From Mongoliitalea lutea (GTDB taxonomy: Bacteria; Bacteroidota; Bacteroidia; Cytophagales; Cyclobacteriaceae), in contig NZ_BMYF01000012.1 in assembly GCF_014652135.1 (NCBI RefSeq), positions 75,231 through 139,230 of the forward strand: a DNA stretch of 64,000 nt, given 5' to 3'. Position 1 is the first letter of the stretch; each line of letters begins with the position of its first letter. Below the pieces are notes generated by a model. The model was not told the DNA's origin, made no database searches, and saw only the letters and a list, made by a program, of their open reading frames with translations. Shown one piece after another: positions 63,837 through 64,000 of this stretch. Both the position numbers and the translations under genes were made by a program.

Positions 63837-64000
63837 ATCCAACTTTGGGAGGGTTCATGCAAAGGCGCAAAACCGCAAAGTTTTTGTTCGTCATAAAATC
63901 TAAAATCTACCCTCTAAAATTAAAAAGGTCCACAGATTTCTCAGATTAGCACAGATGGATTTTTTCACGCAAGGAGCGCCAAGACTTATCGCAACGCTCG
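63837..64000. repeat. Dispersed extragenic repeats at the right end of the window
   Basis: Three blocks: GCAAAGGCGCAAAACCGCAA (about 63859-63880), CCACAGATTTCTCAGATTAG and on (about 63930-63957), and CACGCAAGGAGCGCCAAGAC and on (63966-64000, cut by the window edge). All are of the short CGCAAAG / CACAGAT style common in Bacteroidota intergenic DNA and resemble the element at 49519-49565. Confidence 0.65.

Noticed and set aside
1..64000. CRISPR arrays, tRNA, rRNA, phage or IS elements
   Set aside because: I saw no spaced direct repeats of CRISPR type, no cloverleaf in the intergenic gaps, and no transposase or integrase gene.

Overview
The window looks like a chromosome segment of a Bacteroidota (Cytophagales) bacterium, most likely of the Cyclobacteriaceae (Algoriphagus/Belliella-like). 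The evidence is a moderately AT-rich sequence, promoters of the TAnnTTTG type, and a set of genes typical of the phylum: gldB, DUF4221, DUF3127, DUF6702 and lmo0937-like small proteins, GxxExxY, Reg_prop/LytTR signalling and a CarboxypepD_reg TonB receptor. The genus is an inference. No rRNA, tRNA, CRISPR array, prophage or intact insertion sequence was found.

Layout. 1-10.7 kb: the end of a type III polyketide synthase with its methyltransferase, an MscS channel, a secreted Cys-rich protein with a tiny partner gene, a membrane-anchored MutS-like ATPase, a small lmo0937-type membrane protein behind a near-perfect sigma-54 promoter, purK-purE, a DUF3127 protein, an ECF sigma factor with a small partner, an esterase lipoprotein and nth.

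10.7-34.8 kb: a large surface/exopolysaccharide locus. It holds a frameshifted asparagine synthase, glycosyltransferases, a radical SAM/SPASM protein, the SLBB outer-membrane exporter, a Wzz-type chain-length protein, a Wzx flippase, a Wzy-like polymerase/ligase, methyltransferases (including FkbM) and, at the far end, the polyprenyl-phosphate sugar-1-phosphate transferase that would start the chain. gldB (gliding motility) and a three-domain fasciclin lipoprotein lie inside it. A 2'-5' RNA ligase-like gene and a two-domain UspA gene lie between the last two blocks.

34.8-42.9 kb: mainly housekeeping genes: yceI, recJ-lptB-GH3, GTP-dependent PEP carboxykinase and an MSOX/SolA-type flavin oxidase. 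43-49.8 kb: a LytTR response regulator and a large Reg_prop sensor kinase, divergent from two tandem DUF4221 lipoprotein genes, the second of which is split by a frame change. A GxxExxY gene follows whose 3' end has been replaced by a dispersed extragenic repeat.

49.8-64 kb: peptide and cell-wall scavenging and surface functions: dipeptide epimerase, M14 carboxypeptidase, a TonB receptor with a His/Cys-rich periplasmic partner, an M20 amidohydrolase, a 58-aa CxxC protein, a lone MNT nucleotidyltransferase, an MG2/plug protein with a CarboxypepD_reg partner, and the M1 peptidase - HupE/UreJ - DUF6702 group. The last 160 bases are dispersed repeats of the same style as the one that truncates the GxxExxY gene.

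The points most worth checking are the sigma-54 promoter, the repeat-truncated GxxExxY gene, the two frame-split genes (asnB and DUF4221), the structured leader upstream of the TonB receptor, and several tiny genes that a 60-aa cutoff would miss. I found no clear, wholly new multi-gene system.
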